Assembly: GCA_038326615.1 (NCBI GenBank)
Contig: JBBQKF010000054.1
Coordinates: 1 to 21,889 of the forward strand
DNA: 21,889 nt
Reading direction: 5' to 3'
From: JBBQKF01 sp038326615
Lineage (GTDB): Bacteria; Bacillota; Clostridia; Saccharofermentanales; UBA5734
Below the pieces are notes generated by a model. The model did no database searches. It worked only from the letters and a program-made list of their open reading frames with translations, and was not told the DNA's origin. The position numbers and the translations under genes are program-made. Position 1 is the first letter of the stretch; each line of letters begins with the position of its first letter. Positions 1 through 7,753 of the stretch are shown piece after piece.

Positions 1-11
1 AGTGCCATCCC

Positions 12-28
12 TACCGCCTGAGGCGGTA
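12..28. other. Short GC-rich hairpin at the window edge
   Basis: TACCGCC and GGCGGTA form a perfect 7-bp stem around a TGA loop, standing out in AT-rich surroundings. No T-run follows on the plus strand, so it is not an obvious terminator of a gene to the left. It lies about 70 bases before the histidine kinase start. It could be the 3' end of a structured leader or an intergenic repeat cut by the window edge; the sequence to the left is needed to tell. Confidence 0.45.
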
Positions 29-96
29 ACGAAATTATTACAGGAAAGATGATTTATCCATTGCATTTTGTGATGAATAAATTATGGAGCAAAACA

Positions 97-1785
97 ATGA
101 GTGATATTAAAGAAATTGATTTTTATGACCTTTTCGATTTAGAATATATACAAACATTACAAGATGATTTTTCAAACGCAACAGGAGTTGCATCAATAAT
201 AACCGACACAAACGGTATTCCATTGACTAAGCCTTCAAATTTCACGAAACTTTGCTTTGATATAATTCGCAAAACAGATTTGGGTTACGAAAATTGCTGT
301 AAATCTGACGCAAAAATGGGAGAAGGTTTAGAAAACGGGTATAAACTACAAAAATGTTCGAGTGGTGGATTGTGGGATTCCGGCACAGCAATTATTGTAG
401 ATGGAAAACATATTGCAAATTGGTTGATTGGTCAAATTCGTGACGAAAATCAAAATTATCGAGATATATCTGAATATATTAAGCAAATTGGAGCAGATGA
501 AGAGCAGGCGGCGCTTGCCTTCAATGATGTTCCCCAAATGAGTATTGATAAGTTTAAGAAAATCGCAGTAGCACTATCATCTATTACTAATCAATTATCG
601 AAACTTGCATATCAGAATATTTTGCATCAAAGAATTATTGAGAAATCTAACAGGGTAGAAACGGCAATGGTAGATTCTGAGAGAAAATACCGCCTTTTGT
701 TTGAAAATATGACATCAGGATTTGCTCTGCATGAAATGGTATATGACAATGGAAATCCAGTGGACTACCGATATATTGACGTTAATCCAGCTTTCGAAAA
801 ACTTACTGGAGCTAAAAAGTCAGACTTAATTGGACATACAGTTAAAGAAATAATGCCCCACACTGAGCAATATTGGATAGATACATATGGGAATGTGACT
901 CAAACTGGCATTCCAATTTCATACGAAAATTATTCTCAGGAAATTGGAAAACATTTCGATGTGTGGGCATTTAGCCCAGAACCTAACAAATTTGCAGTTG
1001 TATTTACTGATGTCACAGCAAAGAAAAACGCAGAAGAAATTATTGCAGCGAAAAACAAGGAGCTAGAACAGATTATATTTGTTGCATCGCATGATTTGCG
1101 GACACCACTGGTAAATATCGAAGGGTATAGCAGAGAACTTGAATACTCTATTAATGAAATCATAGGCAAGTTGGAACTACAAAAAAACATCTCTAATAAT
1201 GGAATGATACTTGATTTGAAAGCCGATATTAGAAGTGTTAAAGAATCCTTAGCTATTGTTAGAAATAGCACAAAGCAAATGGATATTCTTATTAAAGGAT
1301 TACTTAAACTATCTCGCACAGGGCGGGAATCGCTAAAAATATCAAATATCGATATGAATTTGCTTGTTTCCGATGTGATTTCATCAATGGAATTTCAAGT
1401 TAAAAGTATATCAGCAAATATTATCGTAGAGAGATTATTACCATGTGTAGGAGATGAAGTTCATTTGATTCAGGTTTTTAGTAATCTTATAAGCAATTCT
1501 ATCAAATATCTGGAAGTTAAGCGCCCATTAATTATTGAAATTAAAAGCTACAGAGAAGGTAATAATGTTGTATATACACTGGAAGATAATGGTATTGGAA
1601 TAGGTATTAAAAATAAAGATAAAATATTTGAATTATTCTATAGAATAAATCCTAAACTGCTAGATGGTGAAGGAATTGGTCTTACTATTGTCAGACAAAT
1701 ATTAGGAAAATTGAATGGAAAAATCCAGGTTGAATCAGATTTTGGAGATGGCTGTAAGTTTTATATCACATTACCAGCAGGTTAA
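97..1785 (+). CDS. Soluble PocR-PAS sensor histidine kinase
   Basis: Sensor kinase of 562 residues with no membrane segment, so it should act in the cytoplasm. Residues about 8-175 match the PocR ligand-binding domain, including the Cys pair C67-C68, C87 and the run ending GQIRDE. A PAS domain spans about 195-308. The HisKA helix contains the phospho-acceptor His332 in ASHDLRTPL, and the ATPase domain has the N box (N463/N467), DNGIGI at 497-502 and GEGIGL at 524-529, so it looks catalytically intact. I chose the ATG at 97 because GGAG lies 7 bases before it; an earlier in-frame ATG at 49 has its purine run abutting the codon. Its partner is probably the single-domain regulator 20 bases downstream. 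PocR domains are known to bind small organic ligands; the actual ligand cannot be read from the sequence. Confidence 0.9.
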   Translation: MSDIKEIDFYDLFDLEYIQTLQDDFSNATGVASIITDTNGIPLTKPSNFTKLCFDIIRKTDLGYENCCKSDAKMGEGLENGYKLQKCSSGGLWDSGTAIIVDGKHIANWLIGQIRDENQNYRDISEYIKQIGADEEQAALAFNDVPQMSIDKFKKIAVALSSITNQLSKLAYQNILHQRIIEKSNRVETAMVDSERKYRLLFENMTSGFALHEMVYDNGNPVDYRYIDVNPAFEKLTGAKKSDLIGHTVKEIMPHTEQYWIDTYGNVTQTGIPISYENYSQEIGKHFDVWAFSPEPNKFAVVFTDVTAKKNAEEIIAAKNKELEQIIFVASHDLRTPLVNIEGYSRELEYSINEIIGKLELQKNISNNGMILDLKADIRSVKESLAIVRNSTKQMDILIKGLLKLSRTGRESLKISNIDMNLLVSDVISSMEFQVKSISANIIVERLLPCVGDEVHLIQVFSNLISNSIKYLEVKRPLIIEIKSYREGNNVVYTLEDNGIGIGIKNKDKIFELFYRINPKLLDGEGIGLTIVRQILGKLNGKIQVESDFGDGCKFYITLPAG

Positions 1786-1805
1786 TAATTTTTTAGAAGG
1801 GAAAT

Positions 1806-2246
1806 ATGTATATGAATAAAGAGGTAACAATATTAATCGCCGAAGATGATGAAGGACATGCAGGGTTAATAAGGAAAAATTTAAATAGAGCAGGAATCAT
1901 AAACACGATAATACATTTTGCTAATGGTCAGGAGGTTGTTGATTTCTTATTTCGAAAATCACCGGATGCAAATCGAAAAGAAGGAGAAGCTTACATTTTG
2001 CTATTAGATATTCGCATGCCGAAACTCGACGGTGTTGAAGTTCTTAGTCTTGTAAAGGCTGATAATGAGCTTAAAAAAATGCCAGTTATAATGATTACAA
2101 CAACAGACGATCCTCGAGAAATTACGAAATGTCATGAACTGGGATGTAACAATTATATAACCAAGCCAATTGAATATGAGATGTTTGTTAATGCCGTAAG
2201 ACAGTTAGGGCTATTTCTTACAGTTGTGCAAGTTCCTAAAATCTGA
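1806..2246 (+). CDS. Single-domain response regulator, Rcp1-like
   Basis: A stand-alone receiver domain of 146 residues without an output domain. The acidic pocket (E13-D14-D15), phospho-acceptor Asp68 in LLLDIRMPKLDG, the Thr97-99 switch region and Lys119 in YITKPIE are all present. The inserted loop before the Asp (about residues 50-62) and the opening EDDEGHAGLI are typical of the Rcp1 family that partners phytochrome-like kinases. AGAAGGG at 1795-1801 can serve either the ATG at 1806 (spacing 4) or the one at 1812 (spacing 10), so the first two residues are uncertain. It follows the kinase by 20 bases, so the two are probably co-transcribed and the kinase is the likely phosphodonor. It may act by protein-protein contact or as a phosphate relay to the next gene product. 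Confidence 0.9.
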   Translation: MYMNKEVTILIAEDDEGHAGLIRKNLNRAGIINTIIHFANGQEVVDFLFRKSPDANRKEGEAYILLLDIRMPKLDGVEVLSLVKADNELKKMPVIMITTTDDPREITKCHELGCNNYITKPIEYEMFVNAVRQLGLFLTVVQVPKI

Positions 2247-2292
2247 TAAGTAACTGGATATTTTGAATTCGTTAAATCATAAACCTTAGAAG

Positions 2293-2325
2293 GTCAACAA
2301 TAAAAATTAGGAAAATTTGTTGACA
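2293..2325 (+). promoter_or_regulatory. Inverted repeat overlapping a TTGACA box
   Basis: GTCAACAA at 2293-2300 and TTGTTGAC at 2317-2324 are perfect inverse copies separated by 16 bases. The right arm overlaps TTGACA at 2320-2325, a consensus -35 hexamer. No good -10 box sits 16-18 bases downstream (GTGTTG at 2343), so promoter function is weakly supported. The arrangement would suit a repressor site or an mRNA stem-loop in the 112-base gap before the c-di-GMP gene. Confidence 0.35.
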
Positions 2326-2358
2326 CAATAAAATCAGAAAATGTGTTGAAAGGCAACT

Positions 2359-5300
2359 ATGTTTAATAATTTGAGGGATGTTACAAATATTACAAAAAGT
2401 GTTATTGTAGTTGAGGATGACAAAGCGTTTGCTAATCTAATTTCCAAACAGCTTATTAAGTCAGGATATGACGTTACAATAACCGAAAATGGCGAATCTG
2501 CAATCAAAATTGCTATGACCAATCCAAACAGACTGTTTATTATTGATCAAGGATTACCAGACATGCCCGGAAGTGATGTTGTTAAAGCTCTTTCATCTAG
2601 CAATATTAATCTGCCATTTATTATTATTACAGGACAAGGTGACGAAAGACTTGCTGTTGATATGATGAAACTAGGCGCATTAGACTACCTCGTTAAAGAT
2701 ATTGAACTATTGAATATAATAACAAGTGTTGTTGACAGAGTTTTTCTAATATTGGATATGAAATATAAAATTGGGAAATATCAATTTGATTTGAAACAAA
2801 GTGAAGAAAAATTAAGAAAAGAAGCTGAAAATAGAAAAATTCTTTTGGAAAATATTAAGACACAAGTATGGTACCTGGTTAACGAAAACACTTATGGGAT
2901 TGTTAACGAGGCTCATGCTAATTTTATTGGCGTTGATAAGGAAGAAATTGCCTTTAAAAGTATTAATGAAATATTTCCAAAATCCTATGCTGATTATTAT
3001 ATAGATTCAAACAGAAAAGTTTTTCAGGGGCAAACAGTTGAAAGTGAAGAAATAGTTACACTAAAGGATGGTACTCAAAGAATTATTTCAGTATCCAAGA
3101 CACCGGTTATTGGATTGAAAGGCACTGTTGAATATGCAGTTTGTTCTGCTGAAGATATTACTGATAACAGGCGAATGAAAGATGCATTGAAAGAGAATGA
3201 AGATAGATATCGCTCCATTATATCGGTATCAAATACTGGTGGGTGGGAATACTATGTTGATTCTGACTACATATGGGGTAGCCCGGAGTATTACAGCATG
3301 CTCGGCTATACGGATGAAGATTTTACATCTAAAAATCACTCGTTAGAAAATGTGTGGATAAATTTTTTACACCCAGAAGATAAGATGATAACAGTTGAAA
3401 AATTTGCAAAATTTGTCGATAATAACGATTTCCCCTATGTACTTGAATTAATCTTCAGAATGAAAAGAAAAAACGGAACTTGGGCTTGGATTAGGTGTCG
3501 GGCACAAAAACTTAATAATAAATATGGCAATAATACTGATGTCATTATCGGTACTCATATAGACATGACCGAGGAAAAGGAAAAAGAGACACAACTACTA
3601 AAAATTGCAGGTATTTATAAAGATTTAATAAGGCATACTGAAGTTGGTATTGACTATCAGAAAATCTCTGATGGAATGCTGGACATTTCGGGTGCTAAGT
3701 ACGTTACCTTTAATGTTTTTACAGACAATGGCAAAGAAATCGAAACTGTTGCTATTTCTGGGATAAAGCAACATATTATAAAGATAAGTTCGGTTGTAGG
3801 GTTTAATCTTATTGGACATAAATGGGATTATGATCCTGTTAGAGAGTCTTTAATTTCAGGAAGCATTATAACAACGTTTAAAAGCATAAAATCAATAGTA
3901 AGAAACATTTTGCCGAATGCCATTATTGAAATAATCGAATCAACTGAAGAAATCGGACGGGTTCATGTTGTTAAAATAGTTAAAGACGGCAAGCTAATTG
4001 GAGATTTTACTTTAATGATGCCAATTAATGAGCAAACGTTAGTTAAGAGTACATTAGAAATATATGCCGCACAGATTGGGCTATTTTTTGAGAAGAAAAA
4101 AGCTGAAGAGTCACTTATAAAAAGTGAAAAGGATTATAGGTCCACCGTCGACAGTCTTCCGATTGGAATAATTGTATATAATTCAGATACATCAATTATG
4201 TTAAGCAATCCTAAAGCTAATGAAATTCTTGATACTTCGATAATTAGTAAAGCTAATGATAATTCTACAAACCAAAACTGGTGTTTTGTTAATGAGGAAT
4301 TAACTAAAGTTAGTGATTTTTACCCTGCTAACAAAGTTTTAGCAACAGGGAAACCTATTAACAATTTAGTTCTTGGTGTTGTAAAAAAATCTGAGAAACA
4401 AATAACATGGATAAGTATAAATGCAATTCCAACATTTAATTCAATGGAAAAAATAGAGAAAATTATCATTAATTTTGTCGATATTACCTATCAAAGGAAG
4501 CATCTTGAAGAAATTAACTACCTAAGTCTACATGACCAACTGACAGGTCTTGCTAATCGCAGATTTTATGAACAGGAAGTTACTAGGCTTGATAATGAAA
4601 CATACTACCCACTAACTCTTGTGATGCTCGATGTAAATGGCTTAAAACTAACAAACGATGCATTTGGACATGCTGCTGGAGATTTGTTATTACAGAAATT
4701 TGCTGTGGTTATAAAAGGAATGTGCCGCGAAAATGACATCTCGGCAAGAATTGGTGGTGACGAGTTTGTGATTTTGATGCCAAATACAAATACATCCGAA
4801 GCCGACAGTATTCTTAATAACCTATCGAAGAAGCTGAGTTTTAAAAAAGTAAAAAATATCTCGTTATCAGTTTCAGTTGGCTGTGCAACAAAAAATAATA
4901 GTAGCAAAGACATAGCTGATGTTTATAAAGAAGCTGAAGACAATATGTACAGGAACAAACTTTCGGAAAGCTCAAGTGTACGAAGCAGGATAGTGGATTT
5001 AATTTTAAATTCCCTTTTCGAAAAAAACAATCGAGAGATGCTGCACAGTATGCGTGTAAGCGCACTATGTGAAAGCATCGCTAAAGCACTTAAGTTTTCA
5101 ACCGATGATAGTAATCAAATGAGAATTGCTGGGTTGATGCATGACATTGGGAAAATTGGCGTTGAAGATAAAATTCTTAATAAACCCAAAGCGCTTGAAA
5201 ACCATGAATGGAAAGAAATTGAGAGACATTCGGAAGTTGGATATAGAATATTGAGTTCAGTTAATGAGTTTTCGGAAATTGCAAATCATATATTGGAGCA

Positions 5301-5577
5301 CCATGAGAAATGGGATGGAAGTGGCTATCCCAAAAAGTTGAAGGGGAATCAAATATCTATTCAAGCGAGAATTATTGCTATTGCTGACTCATATGACGCT
5401 ATGACATCCGACAGAGCTTATCGTAAAGGAATCAGTAAAGAAGAGGCAATTACTGAGTTGCATTTTCATTCTGGCAAGCAGTTTGACCCTGAAATAGTTA
5501 ATGTATTTGTAGCAAGTATTGTAAATAATGATATTGAAAATGTTAATTCAGAAAACAGAGTCTTAAGCAAAATCTAA
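2359..5577 (+). CDS. REC-PAS-GAF-like-PAS-GGDEF-HD-GYP c-di-GMP enzyme
   Basis: A 1072-residue cytoplasmic signalling protein. The N-terminal receiver (1-125) keeps D20/D21, phospho-acceptor D63, T91 and K113. PAS-like domains follow at about 150-270 and 285-405 (the second ends in a PAC motif), then a GAF-like region at about 410-570 and another PAS at about 590-715. The GGDEF domain (about 722-880) has an intact GGDEF at 799-803 and an RxxD product-inhibition site at R790-D793. The HD-GYP domain (about 885-1055) has H928-D929 and HHEKWDGSGYP at 981-991. Both active sites look intact, so it may synthesise c-di-GMP from GTP and also hydrolyse it, with phosphorylation and ligand binding choosing the activity. 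It lies 112 bases after the response regulator, with GAAAGG before the ATG. The kinase at 97 could phosphorylate its receiver too. Confidence 0.93.
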   Translation: MFNNLRDVTNITKSVIVVEDDKAFANLISKQLIKSGYDVTITENGESAIKIAMTNPNRLFIIDQGLPDMPGSDVVKALSSSNINLPFIIITGQGDERLAVDMMKLGALDYLVKDIELLNIITSVVDRVFLILDMKYKIGKYQFDLKQSEEKLRKEAENRKILLENIKTQVWYLVNENTYGIVNEAHANFIGVDKEEIAFKSINEIFPKSYADYYIDSNRKVFQGQTVESEEIVTLKDGTQRIISVSKTPVIGLKGTVEYAVCSAEDITDNRRMKDALKENEDRYRSIISVSNTGGWEYYVDSDYIWGSPEYYSMLGYTDEDFTSKNHSLENVWINFLHPEDKMITVEKFAKFVDNNDFPYVLELIFRMKRKNGTWAWIRCRAQKLNNKYGNNTDVIIGTHIDMTEEKEKETQLLKIAGIYKDLIRHTEVGIDYQKISDGMLDISGAKYVTFNVFTDNGKEIETVAISGIKQHIIKISSVVGFNLIGHKWDYDPVRESLISGSIITTFKSIKSIVRNILPNAIIEIIESTEEIGRVHVVKIVKDGKLIGDFTLMMPINEQTLVKSTLEIYAAQIGLFFEKKKAEESLIKSEKDYRSTVDSLPIGIIVYNSDTSIMLSNPKANEILDTSIISKANDNSTNQNWCFVNEELTKVSDFYPANKVLATGKPINNLVLGVVKKSEKQITWISINAIPTFNSMEKIEKIIINFVDITYQRKHLEEINYLSLHDQLTGLANRRFYEQEVTRLDNETYYPLTLVMLDVNGLKLTNDAFGHAAGDLLLQKFAVVIKGMCRENDISARIGGDEFVILMPNTNTSEADSILNNLSKKLSFKKVKNISLSVSVGCATKNNSSKDIADVYKEAEDNMYRNKLSESSSVRSRIVDLILNSLFEKNNREMLHSMRVSALCESIAKALKFSTDDSNQMRIAGLMHDIGKIGVEDKILNKPKALENHEWKEIERHSEVGYRILSSVNEFSEIANHILEHHEKWDGSGYPKKLKGNQISIQARIIAIADSYDAMTSDRAYRKGISKEEAITELHFHSGKQFDPEIVNVFVASIVNNDIENVNSENRVLSKI

Positions 5578-5597
5578 GAAACCAAAAAAACTAAAAA

Positions 5598-5739
5598 CAG
5601 TCTAAAATAGTCTAAAAACAGTCTAAAAACAGTCTAGAAACAGTCTAGAAACAGTCTAAAAATAGTCTAGAAACAGTCTAAAAACAGTCTAGAAACAGTC
5701 TAAAAACAGTCTAAAAATAGTCTAAAAACAGTCTAAAAA
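5598..5739. repeat. 11-bp A-tract tandem array, 13 copies
   Basis: Thirteen head-to-tail copies of CAGTCTAAAAA; the first is 10 bases, the rest exactly 11. Variation is limited to C/T at position 1 and A/G at position 8. Degenerate copies continue to about 5780. The array fills the gap between the convergent ends of the c-di-GMP gene (5577) and the ATPase gene (5788). A-tracts repeated near the helical pitch predict intrinsically curved DNA. No rep-like gene, hairpin terminator or spacers accompany it. Confidence 0.93.
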
Positions 5740-5787
5740 GAATCTGAAACAAACTGAAAAGAAGCTAAAGCGAAAAGCTGAAAATAT

Positions 5788-7029
5788 TTATTTTGTTGTA
5801 GAAGAAATATCTGGGATGGTAGTATATTTCCCATTTAGGTAATCTTTGGAATATGATGCATCCTTTCTTATTTTTTCCACTTTCTCATCTTTTCTAATAG
5901 AAATTAATGGAAAAAGAGAGGACTCGCCACTATTATCTTTTTGTGCAAACCAAATCTGATCCCGACGTAAAATGTCTTTACTCATTATTGTTAAATCTTG
6001 CGCTGTTATTATCAATTGAGCGCCTTTTGTATTGGATATATCTGAAATAAACAATTTCACAAAATACGATATGATTAACGGATGCATATTATTATCAAAT
6101 TCATCAATAAAAACAGTCCTGCCATTACGCAAAGCATCGTTCAAAAGAAAGTATAAAGTTAAAATCTTAATTGTGCCTTTCGATTCATTTAGCAATGGGT
6201 ATTCTTCAAGACTTTTCGTGTCAAGGTTTCTATGTAATGTATATATGTCTGTTATCTCGTTATTTAGCACATTTGAATTATTAACAACACTTGAGCCATT
6301 CTGTGTTGTAATTCCTTCGATACCAAAATTTGCTTCCTTTAAAAATTTCCATAGCAACTTGTTATCTTTTACTTTATCAAATTCGAAGTCGTGAAATTTT
6401 CTGGAAAGATACGTGTCAAATATTTTATCAGATGAGAATATTATTTCTGTTTCTGTAAACCATTTTAATACAATTGTTGCGTCAAGGAAATTTATTTTAT
6501 CTAAAAGAGTAATAATAAGCCCCTTTTGATTAAAATTCAAATACAATTGTTCAAATTTCTTTAAATCATCGCTAACCTTAAATTTACCATTTACTCGGAC
6601 AAAAATTATATCAAACTTAGATTTGAAATTATTATTTCTTTTGTACAGCCATTCTTCATAAATGACTTTATTGTTACAAATAAAACCATACTGATATTCA
6701 TTATTATCTGAAATAAAACGAACCTCAAACATTGACTTACCGTTTCGGGATTTCTTAGAATATTGGAATCGATTCAAAGCCGATAGAGTGCCTTCGTTAG
6801 TGCATATAAGGGAGCTAAGAATTAGTTGTTTCATAAAACTGAAGGCATTTAATACATTTGATTTACCACTTGCGTTTGAGCCCCAGATTGATAAAAACTT
6901 ATTATATGCTTCATGCTCATTTGTAGATTTAATGTTTGACTTGTGCTCACTTATTGCAGTAGCCGTAAGGTCAAGACATGTCTCTGAATTATATGACTTA
7001 AAATTATCAAAAATAAATAAAATGAGAAT
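5788..7029 (-). CDS. AAA/ABC-type ATPase (COG1106-like), ATT start
   Basis: A 413-residue P-loop ATPase of the AAA_15/AAA_21 type, a family that includes stand-alone ATPases and phage-defence components. It has Walker A GSNASGKS (50-57), an SKGT signature-like motif, Walker B FIDEFDNN with D309/E310, then RRDQIWF and a closing YLNGKYTTIPDI, which are family hallmarks. The frame is open back to 7191, but the perfect promoter at 7052-7080 lies inside that extension, so translation cannot begin there from this promoter. The SD GGAGGTGA (7042-7035) points to ATT at 7029-7027, giving MLILFIFDNFKSY, which matches the usual family N-terminus (MLIxFxxxNFxS). No ATG, GTG or TTG is available nearby; the in-frame GTG lies inside the SD. 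The usual switch His is Gln344 in TAQD. No nuclease partner is encoded downstream. Function is inferred only to the level of ATPase. Confidence 0.85.
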   Translation of the reverse strand: MLILFIFDNFKSYNSETCLDLTATAISEHKSNIKSTNEHEAYNKFLSIWGSNASGKSNVLNAFSFMKQLILSSLICTNEGTLSALNRFQYSKKSRNGKSMFEVRFISDNNEYQYGFICNNKVIYEEWLYKRNNNFKSKFDIIFVRVNGKFKVSDDLKKFEQLYLNFNQKGLIITLLDKINFLDATIVLKWFTETEIIFSSDKIFDTYLSRKFHDFEFDKVKDNKLLWKFLKEANFGIEGITTQNGSSVVNNSNVLNNEITDIYTLHRNLDTKSLEEYPLLNESKGTIKILTLYFLLNDALRNGRTVFIDEFDNNMHPLIISYFVKLFISDISNTKGAQLIITAQDLTIMSKDILRRDQIWFAQKDNSGESSLFPLISIRKDEKVEKIRKDASYSKDYLNGKYTTIPDISSTTK

Positions 7030-7034
7030 ATCAC

Positions 7035-7080
7035 TCACCTCCAATGCCAAAAGTATAGCAAAAAACATTAAAAATGTCAA
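7035..7080 (-). promoter_or_regulatory. Promoter and SD of the ATPase gene
   Basis: On the minus strand, TTGACA (7080-7075) and TATACT (7057-7052) are separated by exactly 17 bases, a near-consensus vegetative promoter. Transcription would begin around 7045, only a few bases before the SD GGAGGTGA at 7042-7035. The leader is therefore very short, which fixes the translation start to the ATT at 7029. Confidence 0.85.
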
Positions 7081-7144
7081 ATAAAATGAGAAAAATACAC
7101 AAATAATAGTGAGTGTGTAGATATGTCTACCAATAAAATTTAGA

Positions 7145-7176
7145 AAGACACCAGCGGAGAAACCCGTTGGTGTCTT
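7145..7176 (-). terminator. Probable intrinsic terminator of the small minus-strand gene
   Basis: Arms at 7145-7157 and 7164-7176 pair over 13 positions around a 6-base loop. In minus-strand RNA one inner pair is A/C mismatched and the stem is followed by TTTCTAAATTTT. It sits 60 bases beyond the stop of the 91-residue gene and ahead of the ATPase promoter, so it would separate the two genes. In plus-strand RNA the same pair is G-U, so pairing is better, but there is no U-tract and no plus-strand gene feeding it. Confidence 0.7.
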
Positions 7177-7235
7177 ATATTGAAGTTCCAATTATTTATT
7201 ATCACTAGTGCGTTACAAGGTATTAACAAAATCTT

Positions 7236-7511
7236 TCAAATTGCCAAGTCAATATGAACCATTGCTCCAGGACTTCCACTTTCGGTAAGGTTTATTCCGG
7301 ATTTTTGGATTATACCCAATTTGGTTAGTTCATCAGAAGAAATATCTAATGAATCAATAGGATTAATTGGGAGAGCTGATTCATTATCTAAAGCGTCACT
7401 AACATTCTTGTGAATATTATTATTCCAGTATTTGATGGTTTCTTCTTTCTGATAATCTTTAACTAAACTCGATTGTGTAGTCATCGAAACACTTAAACTC
7501 TTTATTTTCAT
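7236..7511 (-). CDS. Hypothetical small protein, 91 residues
   Basis: I do not recognise this family. The start at 7511 is supported by a strong SD, GGGAGG, six bases before the ATG; an upstream in-frame ATG near 7550 lacks one. The protein begins MKIKSLSVSMTTQSS, is soluble, and is rich in Ser, Asn, Asp and Ile, with no Cys, no signal peptide and no membrane helix. The middle (KEETIKYWNNNIHKNVSDAL) looks helical, and the end (GSPGAMVHIDLAI) looks like a short strand. It is divergent from the DUF1292 unit and is closed by the hairpin at 7145-7176, so it appears monocistronic. Coding status rests on the SD and an open frame matched to it. Confidence 0.65.
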   Translation of the reverse strand: MKIKSLSVSMTTQSSLVKDYQKEETIKYWNNNIHKNVSDALDNESALPINPIDSLDISSDELTKLGIIQKSGINLTESGSPGAMVHIDLAI

Positions 7512-7622
7512 ATACAGCCTCCCTGCAATAATTTTTTGCATAATCTTCATTCGTGAATATATGCATTTTTTTAACAGTTTTAATATAATTCTTATATCGC
7601 AGATAATGCGAAATACTTAAAT

Positions 7623-7643
7623 AAATTATTTTGAAAATAATTT
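7623..7643. promoter_or_regulatory. Perfect 21-bp palindrome, candidate operator
   Basis: AAATTATTTT and AAAATAATTT are exact reverse complements around a single central G. The site lies in the divergent gap between the 91-residue gene and the DUF1292 unit, 24 bases upstream of the latter's -35 box. Its odd length and one-base centre fit a dimeric repressor or activator site. It does not match a regulator consensus that I can name with confidence. Confidence 0.6.
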
Positions 7644-7667
7644 CATAAGATTATCGGATGTTTATCA

Positions 7668-7697
7668 TTGCCATAAATGAGTAAATAATGGTATAAT
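7668..7697 (+). promoter_or_regulatory. Promoter of the DUF1292 unit, extended -10
   Basis: TTGCCA at 7668-7673 and TATAAT at 7692-7697 are 18 bases apart, and TGG directly before TATAAT gives an extended -10. The next gene has AGGAGG at 7739-7744, nine bases before its ATG. Together these predict strong expression of the three-gene unit starting at 7754. Confidence 0.8.
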
Positions 7698-7753
7698 TAC
7701 TAAATATAAAAAATATTGCATAGATCAATATTTTACTTAGGAGGATATATATT

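Noticed and set aside
1..48. End of a c-di-GMP or other riboswitch ahead of the kinase gene
   Set aside because: The GC-rich hairpin invites this, but the conserved core would lie left of the window and the visible part does not match any riboswitch consensus that I can place.
5598..5739. Plasmid or phage replication iterons
   Set aside because: Direct repeats of 11 bp could be iterons, but there is no replication-initiator gene, DnaA box cluster or partition gene nearby, and the surrounding genes are chromosomal in type.
7030..7191. Longer reading of the ATPase with a hydrophobic, membrane-like N-terminus
   Set aside because: The extension contains the -35 and -10 boxes and the SD of the gene, has no SD of its own, and does not match the family N-terminus. 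The apparent membrane segment is translated promoter DNA.
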